From assembly GCA_041395665.1 (NCBI GenBank), contig JAWLAB010000005.1:129283-193282 (forward strand): a stretch of 64,000 nucleotides of DNA. The letters run 5' to 3'. Numbering within the stretch: position 1 is the first letter of the stretch; every line of letters begins with the position of its first letter. The stretch comes from Pseudomonadales bacterium. GTDB lineage: Bacteria > Pseudomonadota > Gammaproteobacteria > Pseudomonadales > UBA7239. Below are positions 27,469 through 36,719 of the stretch, one piece after another. A program made the translations under genes and the position numbers. A model generated the notes under the pieces. It saw nothing but the letters and a program-made list of their open reading frames with translations, did not search any database and was not told the origin of the DNA.

Positions 27469-29598
27469 TCAACCTTCTGTCGATTCGCTAGCAGAAACTG
27501 CTTCAACAATCGCTTCCGGCAGTGTCTCTTTAATAGACAGCTTAATTCTGCCGCGATTATCGATATCCAACACCTTAACCTGCACTTCTTGACCTTCTTG
27601 TAGGCGATCAGACACAGAGGCGATACGCTCGTGGCAGATTTGCGAGATATGCACCAAGCCATCTTTGCCTGGCATAAACTCAACGAAAGCACCAAAGTCT
27701 ACGATACGCACCACTTTGCCGGTGTAGATAGCGCCAACCTCTGCTTCTGCGGTAATCGCTTCGATACGGCGCAGCGTTTCCTGTTGCGCATCTGCATTGG
27801 CAGCATAAACACGCACCACACCCGTATCTTCGATATCGATTTGCGAGCCAGTCGCTTCTGTGATGCCGCGAATCGTCGCACCACCTTTACCGATCAAATC
27901 GCGAATTTTTTCTGGATCAATTTTGATCTGTGTAAAGCGTGGCGCTGTTTCAGCAATTGCTGTACGCGGCGTGCTAATCACTTTATTCATTTCAGCGAGA
28001 ATTTGCAGACGCGCAGCCAAAGCTTGCTCCAACGCGCGGTCCATAATTTCTTCGTTGATGCCTTCAATTTTAATATCCATTTGCAGCGCAGTAATACCGT
28101 TAGCAGTACCCGCTACTTTGAAATCCATATCACCGAGATGATCCTCGTCGCCCAAAATGTCGGTCAACACTGCGAAACGATTACCGTCTTTCACCAAGCC
28201 CATTGCGATACCCGCAACAGGCGCTTTCAAAGGTACGCCTGCATCCATCAATGCCAAGCTGCTACCACAGACAGAAGCCATTGAGCTTGAACCGTTAGAT
28301 TCGGTAATTTCTGACACCACACGCATGGCATACGGAAAAACTTCTTGTGCTGGCAACATAGCAGCAACCCCACGGCGCGCCAAACGACCGTGACCAATTT
28401 CACGACGACCAGTGCCACCCATGCGACCACACTCGCCCACGGAATACGGAGGGAAGTTGTAGTGCAACATAAAAGGATCTTTGCGCTCACCTTCCAGCGC
28501 ATCAATCACTTGCGCATCACGCAATGAACCCAAAGTTGCAACAACAATGGCTTGCGTTTCGCCGCGCGTGAACAAAGCAGAACCGTGCACAGACGGTAAT
28601 ACACCGACTTCAATTGCTAATGGACGCACTGTGCGGTTATCGCGACCATCAATACGCGGCTCACCATTCAACACACGATTGCGAACCACTTTTTTCTCTA
28701 ATTTGCCAAACATATCGGCAATATCTTTATCACCAAAATCACCTTCGCCAGCAGACACTTTTTCAATAGCGTCTTTGCGCAATTCATTGAGACGCGCATA
28801 GCGTTGTTGTTTTTCTATGATGCGATACGCTTCACCAATTTGTGGGCCCACCGCTGCAACTACGCGATCTTGCAATGCGCGATTTTCAGCAGGCGGCTGC
28901 CAATCCCAACGCGGTTTACCCGCTTCGGCTGCCAGCGCATTGATCGCAGCGACAACCACTTGCATTTCACTGTGCGCAAACAACACTGCGCCCAACATGA
29001 TGTCTTCTGGCAATTCTTTAGCTTCAGACTCCACCATCAACACAGCATCTTTCGTGCCCGCCACCACCATATCCAACTCAGATTCGCTGAGTTTTTTATA
29101 GCCAGGATTCAAAATATAACCAGTAGTATCGGTATAACCCACGCGCGCCGCGCCGATTGGGCCGTTAAATGGAATACCAGAAATGGCTAAGGCAGCCGAT
29201 GTGCCGATCATGGCGATGATATCGGGATCGGTATCTTTTTCTGCGGATACGACAGTACAAACTACTTGTACTTCATTATTAAAATCATTGGGAAACAGCG
29301 GGCGAATTGGGCGATCAATCAAACGCGAAGTCAGTGTTTCTTTTTCACTAGGACGACCTTCGCGCTTAAAAAATCCACCAGGAATTTTTCCGGCTGCGTA
29401 CGCTTTTTCTTGGTAGTGAACAGACAGCGGGAAAAAATCTTGCCCTTCTTTTGCTGTTTTTGCACCAACTACCGTACACAACACAGTAGTGCTACCCATA
29501 GAAGCCAACACTGCGCCAGTTGCTTGACGCGCAATGCGTCCTGTTTCCAGAGTGACGGTCTGGTCGCCGTATTGAAATTTCTTAATAATTGCTTTCAC
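27469..29598 (-). CDS. pnp: Polynucleotide phosphorylase
   Basis: This 709-residue 3'-to-5' exoribonuclease is part of the RNA degradosome. The first RNase PH domain is at about 10-140, the helical linker at about 240-320, the second RNase PH domain at about 320-550 (with the FPPYSVGECGRMGGTGRREIGHG active region), then KH (LIGKGGATIRGI) and S1 domains and a short acidic tail. Gene order rpsO-pnp matches E. coli, where pnp is autoregulated through its leader; here the leader is 157 bases long with a hexamer repeat. Confidence 0.97.
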   Translation of the reverse strand: MKAIIKKFQYGDQTVTLETGRIARQATGAVLASMGSTTVLCTVVGAKTAKEGQDFFPLSVHYQEKAYAAGKIPGGFFKREGRPSEKETLTSRLIDRPIRPLFPNDFNNEVQVVCTVVSAEKDTDPDIIAMIGTSAALAISGIPFNGPIGAARVGYTDTTGYILNPGYKKLSESELDMVVAGTKDAVLMVESEAKELPEDIMLGAVLFAHSEMQVVVAAINALAAEAGKPRWDWQPPAENRALQDRVVAAVGPQIGEAYRIIEKQQRYARLNELRKDAIEKVSAGEGDFGDKDIADMFGKLEKKVVRNRVLNGEPRIDGRDNRTVRPLAIEVGVLPSVHGSALFTRGETQAIVVATLGSLRDAQVIDALEGERKDPFMLHYNFPPYSVGECGRMGGTGRREIGHGRLARRGVAAMLPAQEVFPYAMRVVSEITESNGSSSMASVCGSSLALMDAGVPLKAPVAGIAMGLVKDGNRFAVLTDILGDEDHLGDMDFKVAGTANGITALQMDIKIEGINEEIMDRALEQALAARLQILAEMNKVISTPRTAIAETAPRFTQIKIDPEKIRDLIGKGGATIRGITEATGSQIDIEDTGVVRVYAANADAQQETLRRIEAITAEAEVGAIYTGKVVRIVDFGAFVEFMPGKDGLVHISQICHERIASVSDRLQEGQEVQVKVLDIDNRGRIKLSIKETLPEAIVEAVSASESTEG

Positions 29599-29658
29599 GA
29601 TATTTTCCTTCTCTCTCTTTTCTCTTAAACCAACAAAACCAACTTGTTTTTACTTACA

Positions 29659-29694
29659 CTTCAACTTCAACTTCAACTTCAACTTCAACTTCAA
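29659..29694. repeat. Six-copy hexanucleotide tandem repeat in the pnp leader
   Basis: Six perfect copies of CTTCAA (TTGAAG in the pnp transcript) occupy 29659-29694, between the rpsO terminator hairpin and the pnp start. The tract lies about 60 bases upstream of the pnp ATG and is not coding. Being a multiple of a short unit, it may vary in length between strains. Confidence 0.9.
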
Positions 29695-29715
29695 CTGACA
29701 ATTTTTTCAAACCAA

Positions 29716-29748
29716 TAAAAAATGCCGCGCTTTGTGTGGCGCGGCATT
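29716..29748 (-). terminator. Terminator-like hairpin between rpsO and pnp
   Basis: A 10-bp stem (29721-29730 with 29739-29748) with an 8-base loop is followed, on the minus strand, by a T run. It starts 7 bases after the rpsO stop. In E. coli a similar hairpin gives partial termination and separates rpsO and pnp messages. Confidence 0.88.
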
Positions 29749-29755
29749 TTCTTTC

Positions 29756-30025
29756 TTAGCGACGCAAACCTAATTTAGCAATCAACTGCGCGTAGCGATT
29801 GATGTCTTTGCGTTTGAGATAATCCAGCATTTTACGACGCTGGTTAACCATGCGAATCAAGCCGCGACGAGAGTGGTGATCTTGTTTGTGCGCACCAAAA
29901 TGGCCTTGCAACTTATTGATATTGGCTGTCAGTAGTGCAACTTGCACTTCTGTCGAGCCTGTATCTTTTTCGCCTTGACCGTGTTCTTTAACAATTGCAA
30001 TTTTTTCTTCAACTGACAGAGCCAT
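29756..30025 (-). CDS. rpsO: 30S ribosomal protein S15
   Basis: This 89-residue primary rRNA-binding protein of the small subunit platform has the full family pattern, including GSTEVQVALLTANINKLQGHF and DHHSRRGLIRMVNQRRKMLDYL. It sits between truB and pnp, in the canonical order. A terminator hairpin follows its stop. Confidence 0.98.
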   Translation of the reverse strand: MALSVEEKIAIVKEHGQGEKDTGSTEVQVALLTANINKLQGHFGAHKQDHHSRRGLIRMVNQRRKMLDYLKRKDINRYAQLIAKLGLRR

Positions 30026-30103
30026 GTTCTACCTCATAACAATATGCGCTAATGAATTCACTAACGACCGCGCATATTTACAGTCGCCGTGATTTTGCTG
30101 CGT

Positions 30104-31051
30104 TTATTGCAGCAACCGTTTTGGAGCGATTCTGCCATCCGACTGGATTTCAGCCACCCCAAGGAACTCGCTATTATCCTGCATTACTCGGATGATTTCA
30201 CCCACCGCAGCCACTCGCAGCGCGTCAAGCGCCAATACCGCCTGCCCTTGGCGCAAATAAGCACCCATCGACGCCGGCACAGTGACCACTGGCAAATGCG
30301 CAAGCGCAGACTCCATCGGTAGCAAAAACTGATCGAGCTGTGCCGCCGCTTGCTCTCTATCCTCACCACAAATCTCAACAAGGCGCTCCAGAGAAACACA
30401 AGCCGCTTCCTTGAACTGTCCCGCCTGTATGCGCCGCAAAGCCGACACATGCGCACCGTATGCCAGCTTCTCACCAATATCTTCCGCTAGCGTGCGTATG
30501 TAAGTGCCTTTGCTGACGACCACCTCAATATCCGCTTCGGGATAACCACCCGTACGGAAATCGAGAAGCGTCAGTTGATGGATAGTGACGCGGCGTGACG
30601 CGCGCTCAATCTCGACACCTTCACGCGCCAATTTATACAGCGGCGTCCCTTGATGCTTTAGCGCGGAAAACATGGGCGGTACTTGTTCGATCTGCCCCAC
30701 GAAGCCCGCCATCGCGGCCTGCACTTGTTCTTGCGTCAACGCCGGTGCTGGTTTATCCGACAACACTTCGCCTTCTGCATCCGCCGTACTGGTGCGAATA
30801 CCAAAACGAATCGTGCAGCGGTACGCTTTATCGGCATCCAACAAATGCTGTGAAAACTTGGTGGCTTCGCCAAAGCACAGCGGCAATACACCAGTCGCCA
30901 TCGGATCCAAACTGCCGGTATGCCCCGCTTTTGCTGCAGAAAACAGCCACTTCACGCGCTGTAATGCAGCGTTTGAACTCATGCCCAGTGGTTTATCCAA
31001 CAACAAAATACCATCGACACGCCGACCGCGCGCCTTGCGTGGTTTGCTCAT
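30104..31051 (-). CDS. truB: tRNA pseudouridine55 synthase
   Basis: This 315-residue enzyme makes pseudouridine 55 in the T loop of tRNAs. The catalytic Asp is in HTGSLDPMATGVLPLC, and the KGTYIRTLAEDIG motif and a C-terminal PUA-like region are present. It begins 9 bases after rbfA on the same strand. Confidence 0.96.
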   Translation of the reverse strand: MSKPRKARGRRVDGILLLDKPLGMSSNAALQRVKWLFSAAKAGHTGSLDPMATGVLPLCFGEATKFSQHLLDADKAYRCTIRFGIRTSTADAEGEVLSDKPAPALTQEQVQAAMAGFVGQIEQVPPMFSALKHQGTPLYKLAREGVEIERASRRVTIHQLTLLDFRTGGYPEADIEVVVSKGTYIRTLAEDIGEKLAYGAHVSALRRIQAGQFKEAACVSLERLVEICGEDREQAAAQLDQFLLPMESALAHLPVVTVPASMGAYLRQGQAVLALDALRVAAVGEIIRVMQDNSEFLGVAEIQSDGRIAPKRLLQ

Positions 31052-31060
31052 CTTGAAGCC

Positions 31061-31447
31061 CTAGTCTTTAGGCGCTGAATGCAGCTCGCTATCCGCAGCG
31101 AGTGCTTGATCGATCAACGCTGACAAACGCGCACCGCGCTGCACACTCACATCCAGCACAAAACTCAAACGCGGCGTGGTGCGCATGTGATTATTTGACG
31201 CGATGCGACTGCGCAAAAAACCTTGCGCCGCATTCAAAACTTTCAATGCCTGCGCGTTGATTTCATCGCTGCGATCACCAACAAAAGTGACAAACACTTT
31301 GGCGTGCGCCAAATCGCGACTCACTTCCACTTCGTTGATATTCACCATGCCGACACGCGGGTCGCGCAGCTCTTGCTGAATCAGCAGAGCCAACTCGCGC
31401 TTGAGATAATCTCCCACGCGCTGTGTGCGGCTGTATTCCTGTGCCAT
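31061..31447 (-). CDS. rbfA: Ribosome-binding factor A
   Basis: This 128-residue KH-like protein assists 16S rRNA 5'-end maturation in late 30S assembly and cold adaptation. The family start RTQRVGDYLKRELALLIQQELRDPR and the HMRTTPRLSFVLD segment are intact. It lies between infB and truB. Confidence 0.96.
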   Translation of the reverse strand: MAQEYSRTQRVGDYLKRELALLIQQELRDPRVGMVNINEVEVSRDLAHAKVFVTFVGDRSDEINAQALKVLNAAQGFLRSRIASNNHMRTTPRLSFVLDVSVQRGARLSALIDQALAADSELHSAPKD

Positions 31448-31474
31448 GCTTTTGCGTACCTATCGTTCGTCGTA

Positions 31475-34237
31475 TTACAGCGTGCGCGCAATGGTGCTGA
31501 CTTGGTAGACCTCAATTTGGTCACCCACTTTGACATCGTTGTAATCTTTCACGCCGATACCGCACTCCATACCCGCACGCACTTCGGATGCGTCGTCTTT
31601 GAAGCGGCGCAATGATTCCAATTGCCCTTGGTAAATCACCACATTGTCGCGCAACACGCGAATCGGTTTATTGCGATACACAGTGCCTTCTATCACCATA
31701 CAGCCAGCGATTTGACCAAACTTCGGTGAATTAAAGACATCGCGCACTTGTGCAATACCGACAATCTCTTCGCGCGTTTCTGGCGCCAACATACCTGCCA
31801 ACGCCAGTTTCATTTCATCCAACAAATTGTAGATGATGCTGTAGTAACGAATTTCTACGCCTTCTTGTTCTGCGCGTTTACGCGCGGCACCTTCGGCTCG
31901 CACATTGAAGCCCAGAATAATCGCGCTAGTTGTTACGGCGAGGTTGACATCGGTTTCTGCGATACCGCCTACACCCCCACTCACCACGCGCACTTCCACT
32001 TCGTCGTTACCCAATCCAGCCAACGACGTTTGAATGGCTTCCAAAGAACCGCGTACATCGGCTTTCAATACGATGTTGAGAATTTTTTTCTCATCAACGC
32101 CGATATTGTCAAAAATATTTTCCAAATTGACTGACTGCTGACGACCGTGACGCGATTGACGCAATTTCTGTTCACGGAATTGCGCCACTTCGCGCGCGCG
32201 GCGCTCATCTGGCACCACCATGAAGCTATCGCCAGCATTCGGCACACCATCCAAGCCCAATAATTCAACAGGCACGGAAGGCCCCGCTTCATCAATCGCT
32301 TTCCCAGTATGATCAAACATGGCGCGCACGCGGCCGTAATTCACGCCCGCCAACACAATGTCTCCGCGACGCAGTGTGCCGCGCTGCACCAACAAACTGG
32401 CTACCGCACCGCGGCCTTTATCCAAGCGCGATTCGATAACAACACCTTGCGCAGCGATATCGGCTGGCGCACGCAGCTCCAGCATTTCTGCTTGCAGCAA
32501 AACGGCTTCCAGCAAATTATCGATACCTTCGCCCGTGTGTGCAGAAACAGGGATGAACTGCGTATCACCACCCCATTCTTCTGGAATCACTTCGCGTTGC
32601 ACTAATTCATTTTTTACACGCTCAGGATCGGCAGCGGGTTTATCAATTTTGTTGATCGCAACAACAATAGGCACGCCAGCAGCTTTTGCGTGTTGAATCG
32701 CTTCCACTGTCTGCGGCATCACACCGTCATCCGCTGCAACAACAAGAATAACGACATCCGTTGATTGCGCGCCGCGAGAACGCATCGCAGTAAAGGCTGC
32801 GTGACCTGGTGTATCCAAGAAAGTGATTAAACCGCGCGCTGTTTCTACACGATAGGCGCCAATGTGCTGTGTAATACCACCCGCTTCGCCTGATGCTACT
32901 TTGGCTTTACGAATGTAATCGAGCAATGAAGTTTTACCGTGATCGACATGACCCATTACCGTTACAACAGGCGCACGCGGCAATGCTGTACCTTCATCAC
33001 CTGCCAACAAGGCTTCTAAATTTTCTTCCAGTGCGTTTTCAGAAACAGAAACAGCCGTGTGACCAAACTCTTCGACAATCAGTGTTGCCGTATCGCGATC
33101 AATCGTCTGACTGATATTCGCCATCACACCCAATTTCATTAGCGCTTTCACGACTTCCACGCCTTTGACATTCATTTTCTGCGCCAAATCACCTACTGGA
33201 ATTTCTTCTGGCAGTGCAACTTGCAATACCTGTTTTTCCGTTGGGCGCTGGAATGTGTGTTTGTTACTGACTTTTACTTTGTGTTTGCCTTTGCCCTGAG
33301 CAAAGGGGCGGAAGTCCATGTCTTCGCTGTGACGCTCAACATCTTCTTCATCCAGAATTTCAAACACATCATTACGATTCGGTTTTGCTCTGCCCGCTTT
33401 TTCACGCGTTTTGGCAGCGCCACCTTTTTTCTTCTTATCGTCTTCTTCATCCTGTTTGGTGCGTTTTTTCAGCACATCAGGGCGCGTATCTGTCGCCGCT
33501 GCCGCTGCAGCAGGTTTTTCGCCAGCGCTGGCAGCTGCCTGCGCTTTGCTTTGCTTCTCCGCTTCCAAGATTTTTTTCTTGCGTGCCAACTCCAGCTGCT
33601 CAATTTCTTCTGCTGCACGGCGAGCGAGAATAGCGGCTTGACGGCGTTGCTCCGCATCATCCAACGCGGAACGACCTAAAATTTTACCTGCCAATTTTGA
33701 AGGTACGCGCACTTCTGGCTCCGGCGCTGCTTCAACCGCTTCCTCAACAGCTGCAACAACGGGTTCTGGCTCCGGCTCTACAACTTCGGGCGCAGCAGGT
33801 CCTTGTTCTACTTCTTCAATAACGGGAACTTCTTCGATAACGGGTGTCTCGACAACAGTTTCAACCACCGCTGCGCTAGTTTCCAATTCCGTTTCAATTT
33901 CAGCTTGCTGCGCAGCAGAATCATCAGCCGCCGCATCTTCGCGTTTGACATAAGTGCGTTTCTTGCGCACTTCAACACTCACGGATTTGCGCGCAGCACC
34001 CGTGCCTGTTTTCAGCGTGCTAACAGTTTTGCGTTTCAAAGTGATTTTTTTTGGGCCACTGTCCACTTCACCGCCGTGTGCTTCACGCAAGAAGTTCAAT
34101 AAAACTTCTTTCTGTTCATCTGAAACAGAATCGCTCGCTTTGCGTTGAGGCAAACCTGCGTCTTCCATTTGTTTCAGCAAACGCTCAACGGGGGTGCCAA
34201 TATTTTCTGCCAACTGACTAACTACAACATCGCTCAT
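31475..34237 (-). CDS. infB: Translation initiation factor IF-2
   Basis: This 920-residue GTPase brings initiator tRNA to the 30S subunit. It has an N-terminal IF2 domain (1-55), a long low-complexity region rich in Glu, Val, Pro and Ala (about 100-180), a charged linker with a DUF-like IF2 assembly segment, the G domain near 425 (GHVDHGKTSLLDYI, DTPGHAAF, NKID), and domains II, III and C2 to the end. The low-complexity part gives long open frames on the opposite strand that are not genes. Confidence 0.97.
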   Translation of the reverse strand: MSDVVVSQLAENIGTPVERLLKQMEDAGLPQRKASDSVSDEQKEVLLNFLREAHGGEVDSGPKKITLKRKTVSTLKTGTGAARKSVSVEVRKKRTYVKREDAAADDSAAQQAEIETELETSAAVVETVVETPVIEEVPVIEEVEQGPAAPEVVEPEPEPVVAAVEEAVEAAPEPEVRVPSKLAGKILGRSALDDAEQRRQAAILARRAAEEIEQLELARKKKILEAEKQSKAQAAASAGEKPAAAAAATDTRPDVLKKRTKQDEEDDKKKKGGAAKTREKAGRAKPNRNDVFEILDEEDVERHSEDMDFRPFAQGKGKHKVKVSNKHTFQRPTEKQVLQVALPEEIPVGDLAQKMNVKGVEVVKALMKLGVMANISQTIDRDTATLIVEEFGHTAVSVSENALEENLEALLAGDEGTALPRAPVVTVMGHVDHGKTSLLDYIRKAKVASGEAGGITQHIGAYRVETARGLITFLDTPGHAAFTAMRSRGAQSTDVVILVVAADDGVMPQTVEAIQHAKAAGVPIVVAINKIDKPAADPERVKNELVQREVIPEEWGGDTQFIPVSAHTGEGIDNLLEAVLLQAEMLELRAPADIAAQGVVIESRLDKGRGAVASLLVQRGTLRRGDIVLAGVNYGRVRAMFDHTGKAIDEAGPSVPVELLGLDGVPNAGDSFMVVPDERRAREVAQFREQKLRQSRHGRQQSVNLENIFDNIGVDEKKILNIVLKADVRGSLEAIQTSLAGLGNDEVEVRVVSGGVGGIAETDVNLAVTTSAIILGFNVRAEGAARKRAEQEGVEIRYYSIIYNLLDEMKLALAGMLAPETREEIVGIAQVRDVFNSPKFGQIAGCMVIEGTVYRNKPIRVLRDNVVIYQGQLESLRRFKDDASEVRAGMECGIGVKDYNDVKVGDQIEVYQVSTIARTL

Positions 34238-34291
34238 GCAACACTCCTCTACCCAATCTACTTGATGCGTTCTTTATCTCAGCTCAAGTAA

Positions 34292-35773
34292 TCAGGCAAA
34301 CCACGGCGCACGCGCCGTCATAATCAGACTCGCTATTTTTTCTTCGCCCAATTCAGGGGCAATTTCCAAAACATCATCAACCGCTTGTTCCGCTAAATCT
34401 TCCATGGTGCAAATACCGTTCGCTGCCAACTTGTAAGCTAGCGCTTCATCCATACCATCCATGCTCAACAAATCTGCAGCAGGCTGTCCGCCGGCGCGTT
34501 CTTCTTTTGCCAGCGCACGCGTCAACAGTGCGTCTTTTGCACGATTACGCAATTCGGTAGCAACCTCTTCGTCAAAACCTTCGATGTTCATCATTTCATC
34601 GAGCGGTACATAAGCCACTTCTTCTAACGAAGTAAAACCTTCTTCCACCAACACCGATGCAACATCTTCATCCACATCCAATGCCGCCATAAACAACTCC
34701 AAAATAGAACCTGCTTCTTGCTGCTGTTTAGCTTCGGCTTCTTCAGTGCTCATGACATTGATTGCCCAGCCCGTCAGTTGTGAAGCCAACTTCACATTTT
34801 GACCGCCGCGACCAATCGCCATTGCCAAATTTTCTTCTGCCACCGCAACATCCATCGTGCGTGTGTCTTCGTCCATCACGATAGATTCCACTTCCGCCGG
34901 CGCCATCGCACTGATGACTAATTGCGCAGGGTTGTCATTCCACAACACGATATCAATGCGCTCGTTATCCAATTCACCGGATACCGCTTGCACACGCGAA
35001 CCGCGCATACCCACGCAAGCACCGACAGGATCGATACGACCGTCATTGGTTTTTACTGCGATTTTTGCACGCGAACCTGGATCACGAGCAGCTGCGCGAA
35101 TTTCGATTACTTGCTCAGCAATTTCTGGCACTTCAATTTTGAACAATTCGATCAGCATTTCTGGACAGCTGCGCGACAAAATTAATTGCGGGCCGCGTTG
35201 ATCTTGACGAATTTCGATCAACACTGCGCGCACACGATCATTCATACGGAACAATTCACGACCAACCAAGTTTTCACGCGGCAAAATCGCTTCGGCGTTG
35301 CTACCTAAATCGACAATGATGTTGTCGCGTGTGACTTTTTTAACCGAACCATTGATCAATTCGCCGAGGCGATGACGATACATATCCACCATCTGCGCGC
35401 GTTCGGCTTCACGCACTTTTTGCACAATCACTTGTTTAGCGGTTTGTGCAGCGATACGTCCAAACTCGATGTTTTCTACCGTTTCTTCGTAGATATCGCC
35501 CGCTTTGAGGCTGGTGTCTTGTTCATGCGCTTCTTCCAGCGTGAATTGCGTGCCGAGCTCCGCCAACACATCATCTGGCATCACTTCCCAGCGTCTAACA
35601 GTGGTGTAACTGCCTGTTTGCCTGTCAATCGTTACCACGATATCTGCATTTTCGTCGTAGCGTTTTTTGGTCGCTGACGCGAGCGCCTGCTCCAAGGCTT
35701 GAAAAATCATTTCCTTGTCTACTCCCCGCTCGTGGGAGACAGCATCCGCCACCAAAAGAATTTCTTTGCTCAT
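34292..35773 (-). CDS. nusA: Transcription termination/antitermination factor NusA
   Basis: This protein of about 493 residues binds RNA polymerase and nascent RNA. It has an N-terminal polymerase-binding domain, an S1 domain (about 135-200), two KH domains (about 230-345) and two C-terminal acidic helix-hairpin-helix repeats, the form found in gammaproteobacteria. ATG 35773 is chosen because AGGAG lies about 8 bases upstream and the product begins MSKEILLV; an upstream start at 35794 is unlikely. Confidence 0.97.
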   Translation of the reverse strand: MSKEILLVADAVSHERGVDKEMIFQALEQALASATKKRYDENADIVVTIDRQTGSYTTVRRWEVMPDDVLAELGTQFTLEEAHEQDTSLKAGDIYEETVENIEFGRIAAQTAKQVIVQKVREAERAQMVDMYRHRLGELINGSVKKVTRDNIIVDLGSNAEAILPRENLVGRELFRMNDRVRAVLIEIRQDQRGPQLILSRSCPEMLIELFKIEVPEIAEQVIEIRAAARDPGSRAKIAVKTNDGRIDPVGACVGMRGSRVQAVSGELDNERIDIVLWNDNPAQLVISAMAPAEVESIVMDEDTRTMDVAVAEENLAMAIGRGGQNVKLASQLTGWAINVMSTEEAEAKQQQEAGSILELFMAALDVDEDVASVLVEEGFTSLEEVAYVPLDEMMNIEGFDEEVATELRNRAKDALLTRALAKEERAGGQPAADLLSMDGMDEALAYKLAANGICTMEDLAEQAVDDVLEIAPELGEEKIASLIMTARAPWFA

Positions 35774-35819
35774 CGTGAAACTCCTAGACTCCAATTGATT
35801 GATTTATTGGTTGATTGGA

Positions 35820-36380
35820 TTACTTGTTTTCCGCATCGTTTGAAAACGCGTCACCGACGACAGCGCCTTCACGCAATGCACCTGTAGCAGTCGTTACTGC
35901 CGATTCTGTTGTTGCATCATCTTTTTCGTCAAAGACAGGAACGACATTGGCTTTATCAATACCATCCAGCGGCAATAAAAATTCTGTGTCTTCCACTTGC
36001 AATACCAAATCGCCGTCTTCTAAACCATTCAATCGCCCCTGAAAACGGCGACGCCCTTCGTAAGGCATACGCAGTTTTACTGCCACGATTGCGCCGATGT
36101 AGCGTTCAAAATGTTCTGGTTTGTGCAACTGGCGATCTAAACCAGGCGACGATACTTCCAAGGTATAGGCGCTGGTGATGGGATCTTCTACATCCAACAC
36201 CGCGCTCACTTGTCGGCTCACACGCTCGCAATCTTCCAACGAAATACCCGCAGCCGAATCAATAAAAATACGCAGCAGACTGCGGCGACCTTGCATAGAA
36301 AACTCAAGGCTCCACAGTTCACAACCTTGTGCAGCCACCACGGGCGCTAACAAGGTTTCTAAGTCGTCTGCTCTACTCAT
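35820..36380 (-). CDS. rimP: Ribosome maturation factor RimP
   Basis: This 186-residue protein assists 30S subunit assembly. The N-terminal half (to about 80) and the SH3-like C-terminal half (about 85-150) carry SLEDCERVSRQVSAVLD and YTLEVSSPGLDRQL. Compared with the usual length of about 150, it has a roughly 35-residue polar, Thr/Ala-rich tail. It leads the protein-coding part of the operon after the initiator tRNA. Confidence 0.95.
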   Translation of the reverse strand: MSRADDLETLLAPVVAAQGCELWSLEFSMQGRRSLLRIFIDSAAGISLEDCERVSRQVSAVLDVEDPITSAYTLEVSSPGLDRQLHKPEHFERYIGAIVAVKLRMPYEGRRRFQGRLNGLEDGDLVLQVEDTEFLLPLDGIDKANVVPVFDEKDDATTESAVTTATGALREGAVVGDAFSNDAENK

Positions 36381-36418
36381 TGATCTCCGCGTTTTCGCAA
36401 CACTGTATTTTTTTCACC

Positions 36419-36443
36419 ACAAAAAAATGGGCACTAGGCCCAT
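36419..36443 (-). terminator. Candidate attenuator upstream of rimP
   Basis: A 6-bp stem (ATGGGC at 36427-36432 with GCCCAT at 36438-36443) with a 5-base loop is followed on the minus strand by a run of seven T. It lies about 45 bases before the rimP start, so it would end or attenuate transcription between the tRNA gene and the operon. Confidence 0.6.
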
Positions 36444-36481
36444 CTCCGTTGACGACTGCAGCAACGCAATCGCCAGATAAC

Positions 36482-36501
36482 AAAAAGCCCCATAAAGGGG
36501 C
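36482..36501 (-). terminator. Intrinsic terminator after the initiator tRNA
   Basis: GCCCC (36487-36491) pairs with GGGGC (36497-36501) around a 5-base loop, and the minus strand continues into a T run (the A tract at 36482-36486). It is about 40 bases downstream of the tRNA. Confidence 0.7.
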
Positions 36502-36509
36502 CCCGTCAG

Positions 36510-36532
36510 AAACAGTGAGCCTGCCACTGTTT
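36510..36532 (-). other. Hairpin just downstream of the tRNA 3' end
   Basis: An 8-bp inverted repeat (AAACAGTG at 36510-36517 with CACTGTTT at 36525-36532) lies between the tRNA 3' end and the terminator. It may be a processing or stabilising structure of the precursor. Confidence 0.45.
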
Positions 36533-36540
36533 CGATGATT

Positions 36541-36617
<77 letters not shown>

Positions 36618-36719
36618 ATCACACAACCTTTACAACAGTACCACTGGCTTTACGCCAACCTGCTGCTGCAAGGGACGCGAAGTATAGGGACAGCGCACGC
36701 TTCGGTCAATGAAAAAGCA

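Noticed and set aside
27631..28284. 217-codon open frame opposite pnp
   Set aside because: It is antisense to the conserved C-terminal part of pnp and its translation is His- and Arg-rich noise.
29659..29694. Possible CRISPR repeat
   Set aside because: The unit is only six bases with no spacers, so it is a simple tandem repeat.
33221..33679. Long open frames on the plus strand inside infB
   Set aside because: They are antisense to the Glu/Ala-rich IF-2 linker, have no start signals and no recognisable protein pattern. The infB reading frame explains the sequence.
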